DNA from: Candidatus Paceibacterota bacterium
GTDB lineage: Bacteria; Verrucomicrobiota; Verrucomicrobiia; Limisphaerales; UBA8199
NCBI GenBank assembly: GCA_035452965.1
Contig: DAOTCE010000001.1
Coordinates: forward strand, 499,139 to 563,138
Direction of reading: 5' to 3'
DNA: 64,000 bases
Under the pieces are notes generated by a model. That model did no database searches, had not been told where the DNA came from, and saw only the letters and a program-made list of their open reading frames with translations. Below, piece after piece: positions 28,901 through 38,033 of this stretch. The position numbers and the translations under genes were made by a program. Each line of letters opens with the position of its first letter. Position 1 is the first letter of the stretch.

Positions 28901-30051
28901 GAGCCGCCGCCCTGCAAGCCACCATTGAGCACGGTGCGCAGGGGCGAGTTCAACAACCGCATCCCGGTACTGATGTATTCGCCGTACGACGGCGGGGAGC
29001 CCAGGTGTTCGCCGAAGACCATGGCGTCATTGCGCGGCGCCTCGGTGTCGAAACAACTATTCCGGTTATCGTCGGTTTCCGGGTAGCCGTTGGTGCGGAC
29101 GTTGCTGCCGTAGCCGTGCGTGAAATCGAACATGGCCTGAATTCCGCCAAGGTAACCGCGCCAACTGGTCGAGTAGTCGCCGAAGAAAGGGGAAGGCACA
29201 TGCTTAACTGCATCCAGCCGGAAACCGTCGCACTTGGTGGCGTGGATCGTCCACATCGCGGCGCGGGTGAGGTAGTCCTCGACCCGCTCGGCGACGGGCT
29301 GGCCGTTGGTGCCGTTGAAGGCATGCCAGGTGCCTCCGGGCCAGCTAAAGCCAGGCGAACCGCCGGCAGCCCATGAACCCAGGGCAACGGTGTTGGTGTC
29401 CATGTAGTACTCGGGATTGGCGGGATGGCGGACGAAGAAGGGCTTGCTGGCTTGGCTCCAGAGGGACGGGCCAAAGTTATAGTTGATCCCGCCGGGTTCG
29501 GTAGCCAGATCGCAGAGGCCGTTGATCGGCTCGTTCTGCACATAATCCTGATCGCCCCAGTCCTCCACATTCGGCCAGTTCCGGTTCCCGCTGCTGGTGG
29601 TCTTCAAATGGAAGTCCTGTGGCAGTAGCCCCGGGAAGAAGTTGGTGGGGGTGTAAACGTCATAGCCCGGCACGACTCCCTGGCGGTGGTTCATGATGTT
29701 GTCGAAGTAGACGCGAATGCCGAACCGGTGGGCGGTCTCGACCATCTCCAGCAATTCGGCTTTCGTGCCGTACTTGGTGGCGACGGTGCCGTTCTGATAT
29801 TTGTCGCCTAGGTCAAACGGATCAAAGAGATCGTAGCCCACCGACAGCAGCCCACCGCCCTTGGCGGGCACGGGGAGCCACAGGCTGGTGTAGCCGGCCT
29901 CCGCCAGCTCGGGCATCTTCTGGCTGAGTTCGCTCCACTTCATCTGGAAGAGCTGAAGCATTGCCTCGCCCCGGGCAGCCGTCAGGCCGCCAAAGAGAAG
30001 TATGAAAACGACGCTCAAAGACGCGGTGCGGTGGGCAAGGCTAGTGCGCAT
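25951..30051 (-). CDS. Very large extracellular GH13 alpha-amylase
   Basis: A 1366-residue secreted enzyme with signal peptide LSVVFILLFGGLTAARG. The GH13 domain is at the very N-terminus: region I DNIMNH (about 119), region II GFRLDAVKH (about 276, nucleophile Asp), region III FGEHLG (about 346, acid/base Glu), region IV EDHDH (about 412). The order and spacing fit an alpha-amylase. The remaining 850 residues are beta-sandwich modules, probably starch-binding and Ig-like, then a calcium-type linker (DTDGDTVPDWLELLAGTDP) and the C-terminal module ending FYRIQVLP. It is first of a probable two-gene minus-strand unit and diverges from the GH57 gene across 97 bases. Confidence 0.9.
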   Translation of the reverse strand: MRTSLAHRTASLSVVFILLFGGLTAARGEAMLQLFQMKWSELSQKMPELAEAGYTSLWLPVPAKGGGLLSVGYDLFDPFDLGDKYQNGTVATKYGTKAELLEMVETAHRFGIRVYFDNIMNHRQGVVPGYDVYTPTNFFPGLLPQDFHLKTTSSGNRNWPNVEDWGDQDYVQNEPINGLCDLATEPGGINYNFGPSLWSQASKPFFVRHPANPEYYMDTNTVALGSWAAGGSPGFSWPGGTWHAFNGTNGQPVAERVEDYLTRAAMWTIHATKCDGFRLDAVKHVPSPFFGDYSTSWRGYLGGIQAMFDFTHGYGSNVRTNGYPETDDNRNSCFDTEAPRNDAMVFGEHLGSPPSYGEYISTGMRLLNSPLRTVLNGGLQGGGSLPADLDQPHFIPYDGAFSAAQGVQFAEDHDHLLCCPTHRELQNAYYFMHEGLPMIYSDNFNWAGPPGSESTFPQVPMTCYLGQFGDNTMPETCYIHNQMARGGTRPRWSDSHIVAFERYDYRDVAGGDPYSNPDATVVLFAMNATYNNPSGDVLFDDGIVRADDGYYNCYNGSPSKGFGLVVGFPPGSVLSQMASSSPNGGNSRTCAKLLVHEATTSQAEATSTAFAASPAQRKIYVAGGQVLAPGGGAIELLIPAGGWVMYGYQWPEPSRANVLTNAITFRQGGAVAPTLLVTRRDGSHGDPGFGPVYPFKMRGSVDSGGNVLLAPGEGNLAATTSTYSIRIPVLTNAPFDMLLRSDASAVNMAVKLDGGLDLNSHMGLGPGTGFDRRDNRPGYVTDVWLGYEQALQQFRYGPEKFGARLVDRNTIASPGAETYKYTVGTTTTSVVNGAGGGLGVKTQTADWVYHDPAATNTAKGRSTPTQRIPYNPGAGQPVDIWIKSGYQFQIDKCFIYYTTDGTNPEGAFGVGKGTTQVVEAGWQTNDVAESTIDWWKGTIPAQSGSPEVRYKVALFKGGVYGPIEAISDADGAKLYGLTQFGITNFNPTAATVWLHNNLNTSDTTTGLRSGFHIVRARAFLPRSGKSAVYNTFLQTFYYAGQLPGGVIAYPATDGATLTSSTYTVVVRADSSTTAVDYCITDNNGQNCGTASAVSPDGGLSQQYPNYPQEFRFAYSPVASSGTATIDVYLKDTASSVYPERYTTVTRTINAQGPATVLNIVNPSTDGQVLTLNSNDVFTISSCFTATLTTTNYNLFSIYINGVFQPRQDANSNVLYNIRPFGCGTGMRQIYYNWRDFSPGTNTILVTFSNGVNLSASRTVLVGIRNSVLDTDGDTVPDWLELLAGTDPGDLNSFLRITHLVPDTPAEVTWASVPGKSYQVLATTNLHEPMQPIVGAVVPASLTDPVTRWFDSSSGATNRFYRIQVLP

Positions 30052-30148
30052 AGTCCGATATTATCGAGCTTAACATTCAGCGGCGCCCGATAGCTACCGC
30101 ACAAAGATGCGGGCGCGGAATGTCCCGCCATCTGCTTAAGTAGTAGCG
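30052..30148. promoter_or_regulatory. Divergent intergenic control region of the alpha-glucan genes
   Basis: The 97 bases between the start of the minus-strand GH13 gene and the start of the plus-strand GH57 gene must hold both promoters. The GH13 side is AT-rich (GATATTATCGAGCTTAACAT, 30056-30075). A shared regulator site is plausible but I cannot name one. Confidence 0.4.
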
Positions 30149-33100
30149 ATGTCCGTGATACCGACTACACCGCAGCGATCCTGGGCGGTCGAGTGCTTTC
30201 CGTTGCCTTCCAGCCGCCGCTTTCGTTTCCCGGCGGCGGCTATCCTCCACCTTGCCCTCCTCGCAGCCTGTAGCACCGCCTGGGGTTCCACCGGCATCCA
30301 TACCACCTGGCTCTGGCACTTGCATCAACCAGTCTACTGGCCCGATCGCCGCAACTACGGCACCGACCACTACGAGGCTGCCTGGGACACTATCCAGCAG
30401 CAGGATGCGGGGCGGCCGCATCCCAACCCCGAGGGACTGCGCACCATCTTTGGCCTGGACGACCGTGTAAATGCTTACCAAGGCCGGCCCAGCGCGGCGC
30501 TCGGCACCATCGGGGGCTATCTCAATTCCGGCGCACAGATCAGTTACTCCGGTGCGCTGATGGAGAATGTTCAGAGTTTGGGCGCCGCGCGCCAGCTTGG
30601 CTACGATCCCGCGTGGTATGGGGCCAATCGCAATGCCCGAACGTGGACCACCACCGCCGGCAAGCCGCGCATGGACCTGGTCAACTTCACCTACCACCAC
30701 GCCCTGGCGCCGCTGCTCAGCGATGCGACGCTGGAGATGGAGCTGCGAATCCATCGCCGTCAAATGGAGATCTTCTGGGGCACCAACCCCGCGTTCTCGC
30801 GCGGCTACTTCCCGACGGAGACCTGCTTCTCCGAGCGGATGATTCCCATCCTGAAGCGCGTGGGGATTGACTGGACTATCATCGCCAACACCCATCTGGC
30901 GCGCGCATGCGCGGACTTCCCGGTTGCAGTCGGCTCCGGGGGCGAGAACTGCGACCTGCCTAACCTGGCCGACCAACTCAACCCGGCCCAGGGCGCCGGC
31001 AACTATCAACGCATTTCAATTGACCGCGGCTGCTCACCCATCCAGGTCATGCCGTTTGGATTCCAGCTTCACTATGCGCGCCACGTGGACCCGGATACCG
31101 GAGCGGAATCCAAGATTATTGTAGTGCCCAGCGATCAGGCCCTGGGCTGGAAAGACAGCTACGGCCAGTGGGGGCTGGGCCTGCTCGATCCGCTCGATGC
31201 GCGCAATAACCCCGCCAAACCGGCGCTGGTGATGTGTGCCCATGACGGTGACAACGCCTGGAGCGGGGGCTACTCCTACTACATGGAGTGGGTGCAGAAT
31301 TTCGCCAGCCAGGCGAGCGGGCGCGGCTACGAACTCACCACCGTCGAGCAGTTCTTGCAGGAATTCCCGCCCGACGCCAACGACGTCGTTCATGTCGAAG
31401 ACGGCGGCTGGGTGTATGCCGACGGCGACTTCGGTTCGCCAATCTTCATCAACTGGCACTGGCCTCCCAGCTACTCCAGCAGTGGCGTCAACGTCGTGGA
31501 CCCCAGCCAGGGCGTCAGTGACAAGGCCGACAACTGGCGCGTCATCATCGCCACGGAGAACCGCGTTAAGACTGCGCAGCAAGTTGCCGGGGTAACGCCG
31601 AACATTGACCAGGTGCGCGATCCGGGCAGTTTCAGCACCACTCCCAACGGCGTCGAGTTGGGCTGGCACTATTACCTGGGCAGTCTCGACAGCGGGTTCG
31701 TCTATTACGGCTGCCACGACGATGAATGCCACCGCGCTGTCGTCGCCCAATCCAACGCTGTCCGAAACGTCAACGGCATCCTGGCGGGCAATCCCGCCGG
31801 CGACACCACCGCCCCCACACTCTTTCCGCCGCAGCGGCATCCGTGGAATCCCGGCGGCACCAACTTCGGCGTGCAATACGGCTACAAGCTGACCGTCGCC
31901 ACCAACTCCGACTTCTGGGTCTGGACCTACGGCTATGACGTCTCGGGCATCTCGAACGTCACCCTGCACTTCCGCATCAACGGGACCAACCCGCCCACCA
32001 GCGACCAGTTTAAGACCTATGCGGGTGGCCCGCTGGCCGGCGCCTGGCTCACCTCCAACATGACCAAACGCGTGGTCGCTCCCGTCATCGGCGTGACCCC
32101 GCAGTACATCGCAGACTACTATTATGCGAAAGTGAGCGGCGTCACCAACAGCTACGTGGATTACTATGTCGCGGGCACAGACAGCCGCGGGAATACCTGC
32201 AAGTCTCCCATCTACCACGTCTATGTCGGCGCTTCCCAGGGCGGGGGGGGAGGCGGCGCCACGAATGGGTGCAATGATCGCGTTTGCGTTTCGCCGGCGC
32301 CACCCGTGGCCGGAGTTAGCGCTACGATTGCATTCACCCCTGTCGGCGGCCCCTTGGTCGGCGCAAGCGCCATCTACATCCACTTGGGCTGGAACGGTTG
32401 GTCCACGGTCGTCAATCCCGATCCGGCCATGACGTTTAACTCGGCCTCCAATCGCTGGGAATACACGGTGACCGTGCCCGCCGACGCGACCCAATTGGAC
32501 TGCGTTTTCAACAACGGCAGCGGCACCTGGGACAACAATGGCGGCCAAGACTGGCATTTCCCGGTCAGCAGCACACCCCAGGCTCCCTCCCAGCCTCAGA
32601 ACCTTGTCCTGGTTCCCGTGCAGACCAACCAGATCAACCTAGCCTGGTCCGCTTCCTCCGGCGCCACCGCCTACATCGTCCACCGCGCCGGTTCACCTCT
32701 CGCCTTGACCACGGCCGTCACCTACTCCGACACAGGACTCGCCGCTGACAACTACTACTGCTACTCCGTTGTCGCCTCGAACAACATCGGCCTCTCCGCG
32801 CCCAGCGCCACCGTCTGCACCAACACTCTCGCCGCGCCGCCCACCAACATTCCACCCTTCATCCTTGACGGCACCTTCAATTACCCTGGCTACCAACTCG
32901 CCTCGAGCGGCATGGTGCTCTATGGCGCGTTGCGCGGCACAACGCTCTATGTCGCCACGTGGTCCACTGGCACCAGCGGGCCGAATGACCATTTCATTCT
33001 GGTCAGCGACCAACTCCTCTCCTCGGCCACCGCCGGGGCGCCTTGGGCCAAGACCGGCTACGTCGCTGCCGCCACCAGCAAGCCCTTTCTCGCCAGCGAA

Positions 33101-33634
33101 AGCATCAACACCTACGTTGCCTGGTTCAACGCCCCAGCTTCCTCGACGGCTTTCAAGGCCGCGACCAGCTCCGGGGCCATGGCGGGCACCATTGACCTGG
33201 TCGCTGCCTTTGGTTACATGCCGACGAACATCTATCTCTGCGCCGCCGCCTACCAGACCGCCGACAATGGCGTTCTGGCCGCCCAATGCCCCGCCGGCAC
33301 CGGCCCGGATATTGACCCTGGCGAGTTCTTTGTCATCCCGACCGCGGCGCTGCACGACAACAATGCGGACGGCAAGTTCGACCGCCTTGACCCGGCGTTG
33401 GGATTCACATTGCAGAACCTGCAAGTTGGCGCCAGCGGGTATGCGGTCAACTGGGCCGCCATGCCGGGTCATTCTTACCAAGTTGAGTGGACTGCGTTCC
33501 TCGGCGGCGCCTGGAGCAACCTGCCTGGCGGGCTTACCACCGCCGGCCCGCTCCAGCTTATCCTCTCCTGCACCGACCCAGTGCCGCCGGCAGCCGCCAC
33601 TCAACGATTCTACCGGGTAAGGCTGCTCCCTTAG
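30149..33634 (+). CDS. Secreted GH57 glycoside hydrolase with CBM25 starch-binding domain
   Basis: A 1161-residue protein; a basic N-terminus then signal peptide AAILHLALLAACSTAWG. GH57 is shown by LWHLHQP (residues 55-61), GYFPTETCFS with the nucleophile Glu (about 221) and AHDGDNAW with the acid Asp (about 364). After about 710 a CBM25-type starch-binding domain appears (IHLGWNGW, then TWDNNGGQDWHFPV), then an Fn3 domain (about 811-895), a further beta module, a DNNADGKFD calcium-type loop and the C-terminal module ending FYRVRLLP. It should act on starch or glycogen outside the cell as an amylase-type or branch-modifying enzyme. Many GH57 enzymes are intracellular, so an exported one with a CBM is notable. 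The next GH13 gene starts 25 bases later. Confidence 0.9.
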   Translation: MSVIPTTPQRSWAVECFPLPSSRRFRFPAAAILHLALLAACSTAWGSTGIHTTWLWHLHQPVYWPDRRNYGTDHYEAAWDTIQQQDAGRPHPNPEGLRTIFGLDDRVNAYQGRPSAALGTIGGYLNSGAQISYSGALMENVQSLGAARQLGYDPAWYGANRNARTWTTTAGKPRMDLVNFTYHHALAPLLSDATLEMELRIHRRQMEIFWGTNPAFSRGYFPTETCFSERMIPILKRVGIDWTIIANTHLARACADFPVAVGSGGENCDLPNLADQLNPAQGAGNYQRISIDRGCSPIQVMPFGFQLHYARHVDPDTGAESKIIVVPSDQALGWKDSYGQWGLGLLDPLDARNNPAKPALVMCAHDGDNAWSGGYSYYMEWVQNFASQASGRGYELTTVEQFLQEFPPDANDVVHVEDGGWVYADGDFGSPIFINWHWPPSYSSSGVNVVDPSQGVSDKADNWRVIIATENRVKTAQQVAGVTPNIDQVRDPGSFSTTPNGVELGWHYYLGSLDSGFVYYGCHDDECHRAVVAQSNAVRNVNGILAGNPAGDTTAPTLFPPQRHPWNPGGTNFGVQYGYKLTVATNSDFWVWTYGYDVSGISNVTLHFRINGTNPPTSDQFKTYAGGPLAGAWLTSNMTKRVVAPVIGVTPQYIADYYYAKVSGVTNSYVDYYVAGTDSRGNTCKSPIYHVYVGASQGGGGGGATNGCNDRVCVSPAPPVAGVSATIAFTPVGGPLVGASAIYIHLGWNGWSTVVNPDPAMTFNSASNRWEYTVTVPADATQLDCVFNNGSGTWDNNGGQDWHFPVSSTPQAPSQPQNLVLVPVQTNQINLAWSASSGATAYIVHRAGSPLALTTAVTYSDTGLAADNYYCYSVVASNNIGLSAPSATVCTNTLAAPPTNIPPFILDGTFNYPGYQLASSGMVLYGALRGTTLYVATWSTGTSGPNDHFILVSDQLLSSATAGAPWAKTGYVAAATSKPFLASESINTYVAWFNAPASSTAFKAATSSGAMAGTIDLVAAFGYMPTNIYLCAAAYQTADNGVLAAQCPAGTGPDIDPGEFFVIPTAALHDNNADGKFDRLDPALGFTLQNLQVGASGYAVNWAAMPGHSYQVEWTAFLGGAWSNLPGGLTTAGPLQLILSCTDPVPPAAATQRFYRVRLLP

Positions 33635-33659
33635 ATTTTCAATTCATAAATCACCGCGC

Positions 33660-35057
33660 ATGATAAAACACATGAACACATACATTATCCGCCGCCGTTC
33701 AGGATGGCTGGCCCTCGCCTGCGTTCTTCTGGCCACCTCGCTCTTCCCGCTTCACGCCGACCCCGCGCGGGTGGCCCGCTCCGTCCCGCCGTGGGTCCGC
33801 GATGGAGTCGTCTATGAGATTTTCCCCCGCAATTTCTCCCCGGAGGGCAATTTCAACGGCATCACCGCGCGCCTCGACGACCTTAAGGACCTTGGCGTTA
33901 ATATCCTCTGGCTCATGCCCATTCATCCGCTGGGCGAGAAGCTGCGCAAGGGCACCCTCGGCAGTCCCTACGCCGTGCGCGACTACTACGCCATCAATCC
34001 TGATTACGGCACCGAGGCCGATTTGAAGCGCCTGGTTTCCGAAGCCCACAAGCGCGGGCTCAAGGTCATTATTGACGTGGTGGCGAACCACACCGCCTGG
34101 GACAGCGTGCTGATGGCGCACCCGGAGTTCTACAAGCAGGACGCCAGCGGGAAGATCATCCCGCCAGTCAAGGAATGGACCGACGTTGCCGGCCTGAACT
34201 ACCAGAATCCCAAGCTGCGAGAGTACATGATCGGCATGCTCAAGCACTGGATTGATCCCGGCACATTCGACCTCGACGGCTTCCGATGCGACGTCGCCTA
34301 CGAAGTGCCGACCAGCTTCTGGGAAGAAGCCCGCGCCGAGCTGATGAAGGTCAAGCCCGACATCTTCATGCTGGCCGAAGCCAGCAAACCCGAGCTGCTC
34401 TACCAGGCCTTCGACGCGGACTACTCGTGGCCGTTGCACGGCACTTTGAATGAGGTGCTGCTGCGCGGCGCGCCAGCCTCCGAGTTCAAACGGTCGTGGG
34501 AGGAAAGCCGGAAGCAGTTTCCCCAAGGCTCCCTGCACGTGCGGTTCTCGGACAACCACGACGAGGCGCGCGCCGTGGCCCGCTTCGGGGCCAAAGGCGC
34601 GCTTGCGGCCTCGGCGCTGATGTTCACGCTCGACGGCGTACCGCTGCTCTATAACGGCATGGAGGTCGGCGACGCGACCGAATCCGGCGACCCCGCCCTG
34701 TTTGAGAAGCTGCCGGTCTTCTGGAAGCCCAAGGAGCGCCCGCCGCTCCGCCAGATTTATCAAGGCCTGATCCGGCTGCGCAAAGCATACCCCGTCTTCC
34801 GCAACGACCGTGTCATCTGGCTGCGCAACTCGGACGAGGCGAACCTGGTGACCCTCATGCGTCTGGACAGCAAGGACGAATTTGTAGTGGTCATCAACTT
34901 TTCAAACCGCCCCGTTATCGGCTGGGTGGAGGTGATGCACGACCGGGAGTTCCAGCCGGTCAAGATGGCTGGCATGCCCGAACCGCCCTCGGATTGCTTC
35001 CCGCTTTTCCGCCTCAACGGCTTCGAGTGGCGCATTTATCATCGCACAGTGAAGTAG
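33660..35057 (+). CDS. Exported GH13 alpha-amylase
   Basis: A 465-residue compact enzyme with signal peptide (SGWLALACVLLATSLFPLHA). GH13 motifs: VYEIFPRNFSPEGNF at the barrel start, DVVANHT (about 140), DGFRCDVAY with the nucleophile Asp (about 206), LAEASK with the acid/base Glu (about 239) and SDNHDE (about 297). It has the short C-terminal domain of ordinary alpha-amylases and none of the large accessory modules of its neighbours, nor the FYR tail, so it is probably periplasmic and finishes oligosaccharides made by the surface enzymes. ATG 33672 is an alternative start. It is the second gene of the plus-strand unit after the GH57 gene. Confidence 0.92.
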   Translation: MIKHMNTYIIRRRSGWLALACVLLATSLFPLHADPARVARSVPPWVRDGVVYEIFPRNFSPEGNFNGITARLDDLKDLGVNILWLMPIHPLGEKLRKGTLGSPYAVRDYYAINPDYGTEADLKRLVSEAHKRGLKVIIDVVANHTAWDSVLMAHPEFYKQDASGKIIPPVKEWTDVAGLNYQNPKLREYMIGMLKHWIDPGTFDLDGFRCDVAYEVPTSFWEEARAELMKVKPDIFMLAEASKPELLYQAFDADYSWPLHGTLNEVLLRGAPASEFKRSWEESRKQFPQGSLHVRFSDNHDEARAVARFGAKGALAASALMFTLDGVPLLYNGMEVGDATESGDPALFEKLPVFWKPKERPPLRQIYQGLIRLRKAYPVFRNDRVIWLRNSDEANLVTLMRLDSKDEFVVVINFSNRPVIGWVEVMHDREFQPVKMAGMPEPPSDCFPLFRLNGFEWRIYHRTVK

Positions 35058-35159
35058 CGCAGGGCTCTCCCTTTGCCATTCCCCCCGTCTTCCCGGCGCC
35101 CCGGCAGATGAGCGAAATCCTGCTGCTCCGCAGTTGAAGCGCCTCGAGGAGGCCTGCGG

Positions 35160-35771
35160 CTACTGTGTCCTGACTCGATAAGACCTTTTGTCGGATGCCC
35201 CCGTATTGGTGTCAGTGAAGGTAAACGAACCGTCTGGAGGCGTATTGCTGCCGATTGGAATCCAAGCGCCTGACACTGCCAGGTTGGTTTTGGCCTCGAT
35301 CACATGCAAACGGCCGCTTACGCCCTGGACATCGAAACTTAACTGGCCCGGGGCGGAGACGCGCGGGCTGCTCAACAGAGCTGGTGCAGGAGGCGGGTTG
35401 GTGATGACGAGAGCGCCTTGCATGGCAGCGTGAATCTGGCAGATATAGGCCAGTGAATTGGGTGCATTCAGGGGCACCGAGAAGGTTAGCGTTCCGTTGT
35501 CTATTCCGTTTCCCGTCACTCCGCTATTGTACGCGGCTGTGGTGCCGGTTACGGCGTTGGTTTTTATCCAGAATGGATGGCCTGTTGCGGCGATGGCGAA
35601 TGAGTAAGTTTGTCCGCGGATCAGTGTGAGGGTGGGGTCATTCACACCGTTGATTCGGTAGTCACTGATGCCATTATTGACGACATTGAAGTCGGCCCCC
35701 GCACCGCGCTGGGCAACCAGTATTCCGGGAAGGACCAGGAACAGTCCAATCCCCTTCCTGATCTTAGTCAT
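35160..35771 (-). CDS. Secreted cupredoxin-like (blue-copper type) protein
   Basis: A 203-residue exported protein with signal peptide IGLFLVLPGILVAQRGAGA from ATG 35771. The first half has the cupredoxin pattern: AATGHPFWI with a likely copper His and, about 60 residues on, YICQIHAAMQGAL with Cys, His and Met ligands (C-x2-H-x2-M). Cupredoxins carry electrons or bind copper in the periplasm. The second half (PRVSAPGQLSF to SYRVRTQ) is the same C-terminal module found on the amylases and the giant amidase. It converges with the GH13 gene across about 100 bases. An upstream ATG (35798) is possible but precedes a poor leader. Confidence 0.75.
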   Translation of the reverse strand: MTKIRKGIGLFLVLPGILVAQRGAGADFNVVNNGISDYRINGVNDPTLTLIRGQTYSFAIAATGHPFWIKTNAVTGTTAAYNSGVTGNGIDNGTLTFSVPLNAPNSLAYICQIHAAMQGALVITNPPPAPALLSSPRVSAPGQLSFDVQGVSGRLHVIEAKTNLAVSGAWIPIGSNTPPDGSFTFTDTNTGASDKRSYRVRTQ

Positions 35772-35881
35772 TGGAAGTACCATAGGCTCCCAATACACCA
35801 GGTCAAGCCGCGGTTCTCGAACTGTCGGCCGGCGGCTCGTGGACGGTGTTGGCCGGACAGGACCGTTTGTCGTGGACCAGA

Positions 35882-37786
35882 TTAGGATTCAAGGAGCTGT
35901 TCAAGCTCCTTGAGCAACTGCTCGAAGAGCGCCATGGCGTCCTCGATCGGTTTGGGCGAAGTCATGTCCACGCCGGCGACCTTGAGCATGTCAATCGCGT
36001 ACATGCTGTTGCCGGTCTTGAGGAACTTCATCCACTGGTCGCGGGCGCCCGGCTCGTTGCCGAGGATGCGTTTGGCAATGGCGGCCGCGGCGCAATAGCT
36101 GTCCGCGTAGCGGTAAACGTAATAGCCCCGGTAATAATGCGGGATGCGCAGGCATTCCACATCCAGCTCCGGATCAATGGCGAAGTCGGGGCCGTAGTAG
36201 CGAACATACTGGTCGTGGCAGAGCTTCATCAGGACCTCGGCGGTCATCGGCTCGCCCTTCTCGGCCAGCGTGTGCGCGGCGCGGTCGAACTCCGCAAACT
36301 GAGTCTGGCGGAAAAGGGTGCCGCGCATGTCTTCGAGCATCTGGTTGATGAGAAATGCCCGCTCCTTTCGGTCTTTAGTCTGCTCAAGCATGGACTTCTT
36401 GAACACGATCTCAGCCGCGGTCGAGGCTACCTCGGCGGTGAACATGGGATAGCCGGCGTAGATCGGCGGCTGGTTCTGGGCGGCAAACCAGCTCTGGGTC
36501 GCATGCCCCAATTCGTGCGCCACCGTAGAGACGTCGTGGAACTTGCCCTTGTAGTTAAGCAGCACGTAAGGCGCAGAGAGATACGTGCCCATGTTGTAGG
36601 CGCCGCTGCGCTTGCCTTTGTTTTCATAGACATCAATCCAGCGCGAGTCGAAGGCCTGCTTCATCACCCCGACGTACTCCGGCCCGAAGGGCTTGACCCC
36701 GTTCAGGACCAGGTCTCGCCCCTTCTCATACGGGTAATCGCGCTCGGGCACATCCACCAGGTTCACGTAGAGATCGTAGAAGTGCACCTGGTCGAGCTTG
36801 AGCACGCGCTTTTTGAGCGCCACGTAACGGTGCAGCAATCCCACGTGGTCATTCACCGTCCTGACCAGGTTGTCATACACCCCGAGCGGGAGGTTCTCCG
36901 CGTCGAGCGCGCGGTGGAGACAGGTGGGGTAGCCGCGGGCCTTGGAGTAGAACCAGTCCCTCTGCATAGCGCCGGCCAGGGTCGCGGCCAGCGTGCTCTT
37001 CACATCCAGGAAGCTGTTGTGCAACGCGAGAAACGCGTCGTGCCGGTAGCGGCGGTCCTTGGACTGCATGGCCTGGCTGAAGGACGAGGTGGTGATCTCG
37101 ATATCCCGGTTCTCCGCGTCCTTGACCGTGCGCCAGCGCAGCTCGGTGTTGCTGAGCAGGCCGAAGGACTCGCTCGACGCGTCCGTGGCTTTGCCGGACA
37201 TGGCCAGCAGTTCTTCTTCGCGGGCGGACAGGATGTGCGCCTTGGTCCGGAGCAGGTCGTCGAAGTAATGCTGATAGACTCTCAACTCGGCGCCCCCCAG
37301 CCAGCCGCGGAGCCGATCTTCCGGAATTCGTAGCAGCTCGGGCTGGAACCAGGAGCTCCCTTCGTCCCACTTGACCGCCAGCGTTTGCGCGCGCTGGTAG
37401 AGCGCCTGGGCGGCGGGGACGCGCATGTCTTCGTCGCGTTTCATCGCCGCATAGGCATAGAGCTTCTCGAGCTGGATATTGGCCTGGTCCCGCGATTGGA
37501 GAGCGGCCAGCAGGTTGCTGGCGGATTGGCCGGTGGTTCCTTTCCTGGCGGCAAACTCGGTCACGAGCGAGGAGACCTGCTGGTAATGCTCCTCCCATTG
37601 CTCCGGCGAGGCATACATTTTGCCGAGGTCCCACTTGTAGCGGTCCTCGATCGTTGAGCGTTCCGGGGTGGTGCTGGCGGCGGGCAGGGCGGAGGTCATA
37701 GCCAGAAGAGCAATGGAAGTGCAGCGCCGCAACCGGGCGCTCGGAATGGTTAATGTTGTCATTTTGCGCATCAAGTTCAGACGCAT
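35882..37786 (-). CDS. pepF: Exported oligoendopeptidase F (M3 metallopeptidase)
   Basis: A 634-residue M3 family zinc peptidase. The zinc site is AHELGHA (HExxH, about residue 424) with a third ligand Glu in FTAEVAST about 27 residues on; RYYGPDFAIDPE and YYRGYYVYRYADSYCAA are typical of PepF. It hydrolyses oligopeptides. Relatives are usually cytosolic, but here a signal-like N-terminus (RRCTSIALLAMTSALPAAS) precedes the catalytic part, so the protein is probably periplasmic. I start at ATG 37786; ATGs at 37771 and 37762 are alternatives, and the open frame to 38245 overlaps the divergent kinase gene and is not coding there. Confidence 0.88.
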   Translation of the reverse strand: MRLNLMRKMTTLTIPSARLRRCTSIALLAMTSALPAASTTPERSTIEDRYKWDLGKMYASPEQWEEHYQQVSSLVTEFAARKGTTGQSASNLLAALQSRDQANIQLEKLYAYAAMKRDEDMRVPAAQALYQRAQTLAVKWDEGSSWFQPELLRIPEDRLRGWLGGAELRVYQHYFDDLLRTKAHILSAREEELLAMSGKATDASSESFGLLSNTELRWRTVKDAENRDIEITTSSFSQAMQSKDRRYRHDAFLALHNSFLDVKSTLAATLAGAMQRDWFYSKARGYPTCLHRALDAENLPLGVYDNLVRTVNDHVGLLHRYVALKKRVLKLDQVHFYDLYVNLVDVPERDYPYEKGRDLVLNGVKPFGPEYVGVMKQAFDSRWIDVYENKGKRSGAYNMGTYLSAPYVLLNYKGKFHDVSTVAHELGHATQSWFAAQNQPPIYAGYPMFTAEVASTAAEIVFKKSMLEQTKDRKERAFLINQMLEDMRGTLFRQTQFAEFDRAAHTLAEKGEPMTAEVLMKLCHDQYVRYYGPDFAIDPELDVECLRIPHYYRGYYVYRYADSYCAAAAIAKRILGNEPGARDQWMKFLKTGNSMYAIDMLKVAGVDMTSPKPIEDAMALFEQLLKELEQLLES

Positions 37787-38033
37787 GCTTGCGGATACCA
37801 TTGGCTCAAACTCAAACTTTCGCAAGCGGCGCGCCGCTCGACGCAGACAGGCTACACGATCGGCAATCGTGGTTCCAGCCCCAAGCGGGGGACTTGCCGG
37901 CAAGGCCGGGCAGCACCGGCTCGGCCCGGCACGCCGGGCCCTGCCTGCCCCAAGCGACGTCCCAGCCAGACCTTTGGCGCTAGCCACCAGCACCCCCCTC
38001 AAGCTACCCTTCCGGAGGAACTGAGACAGACCG

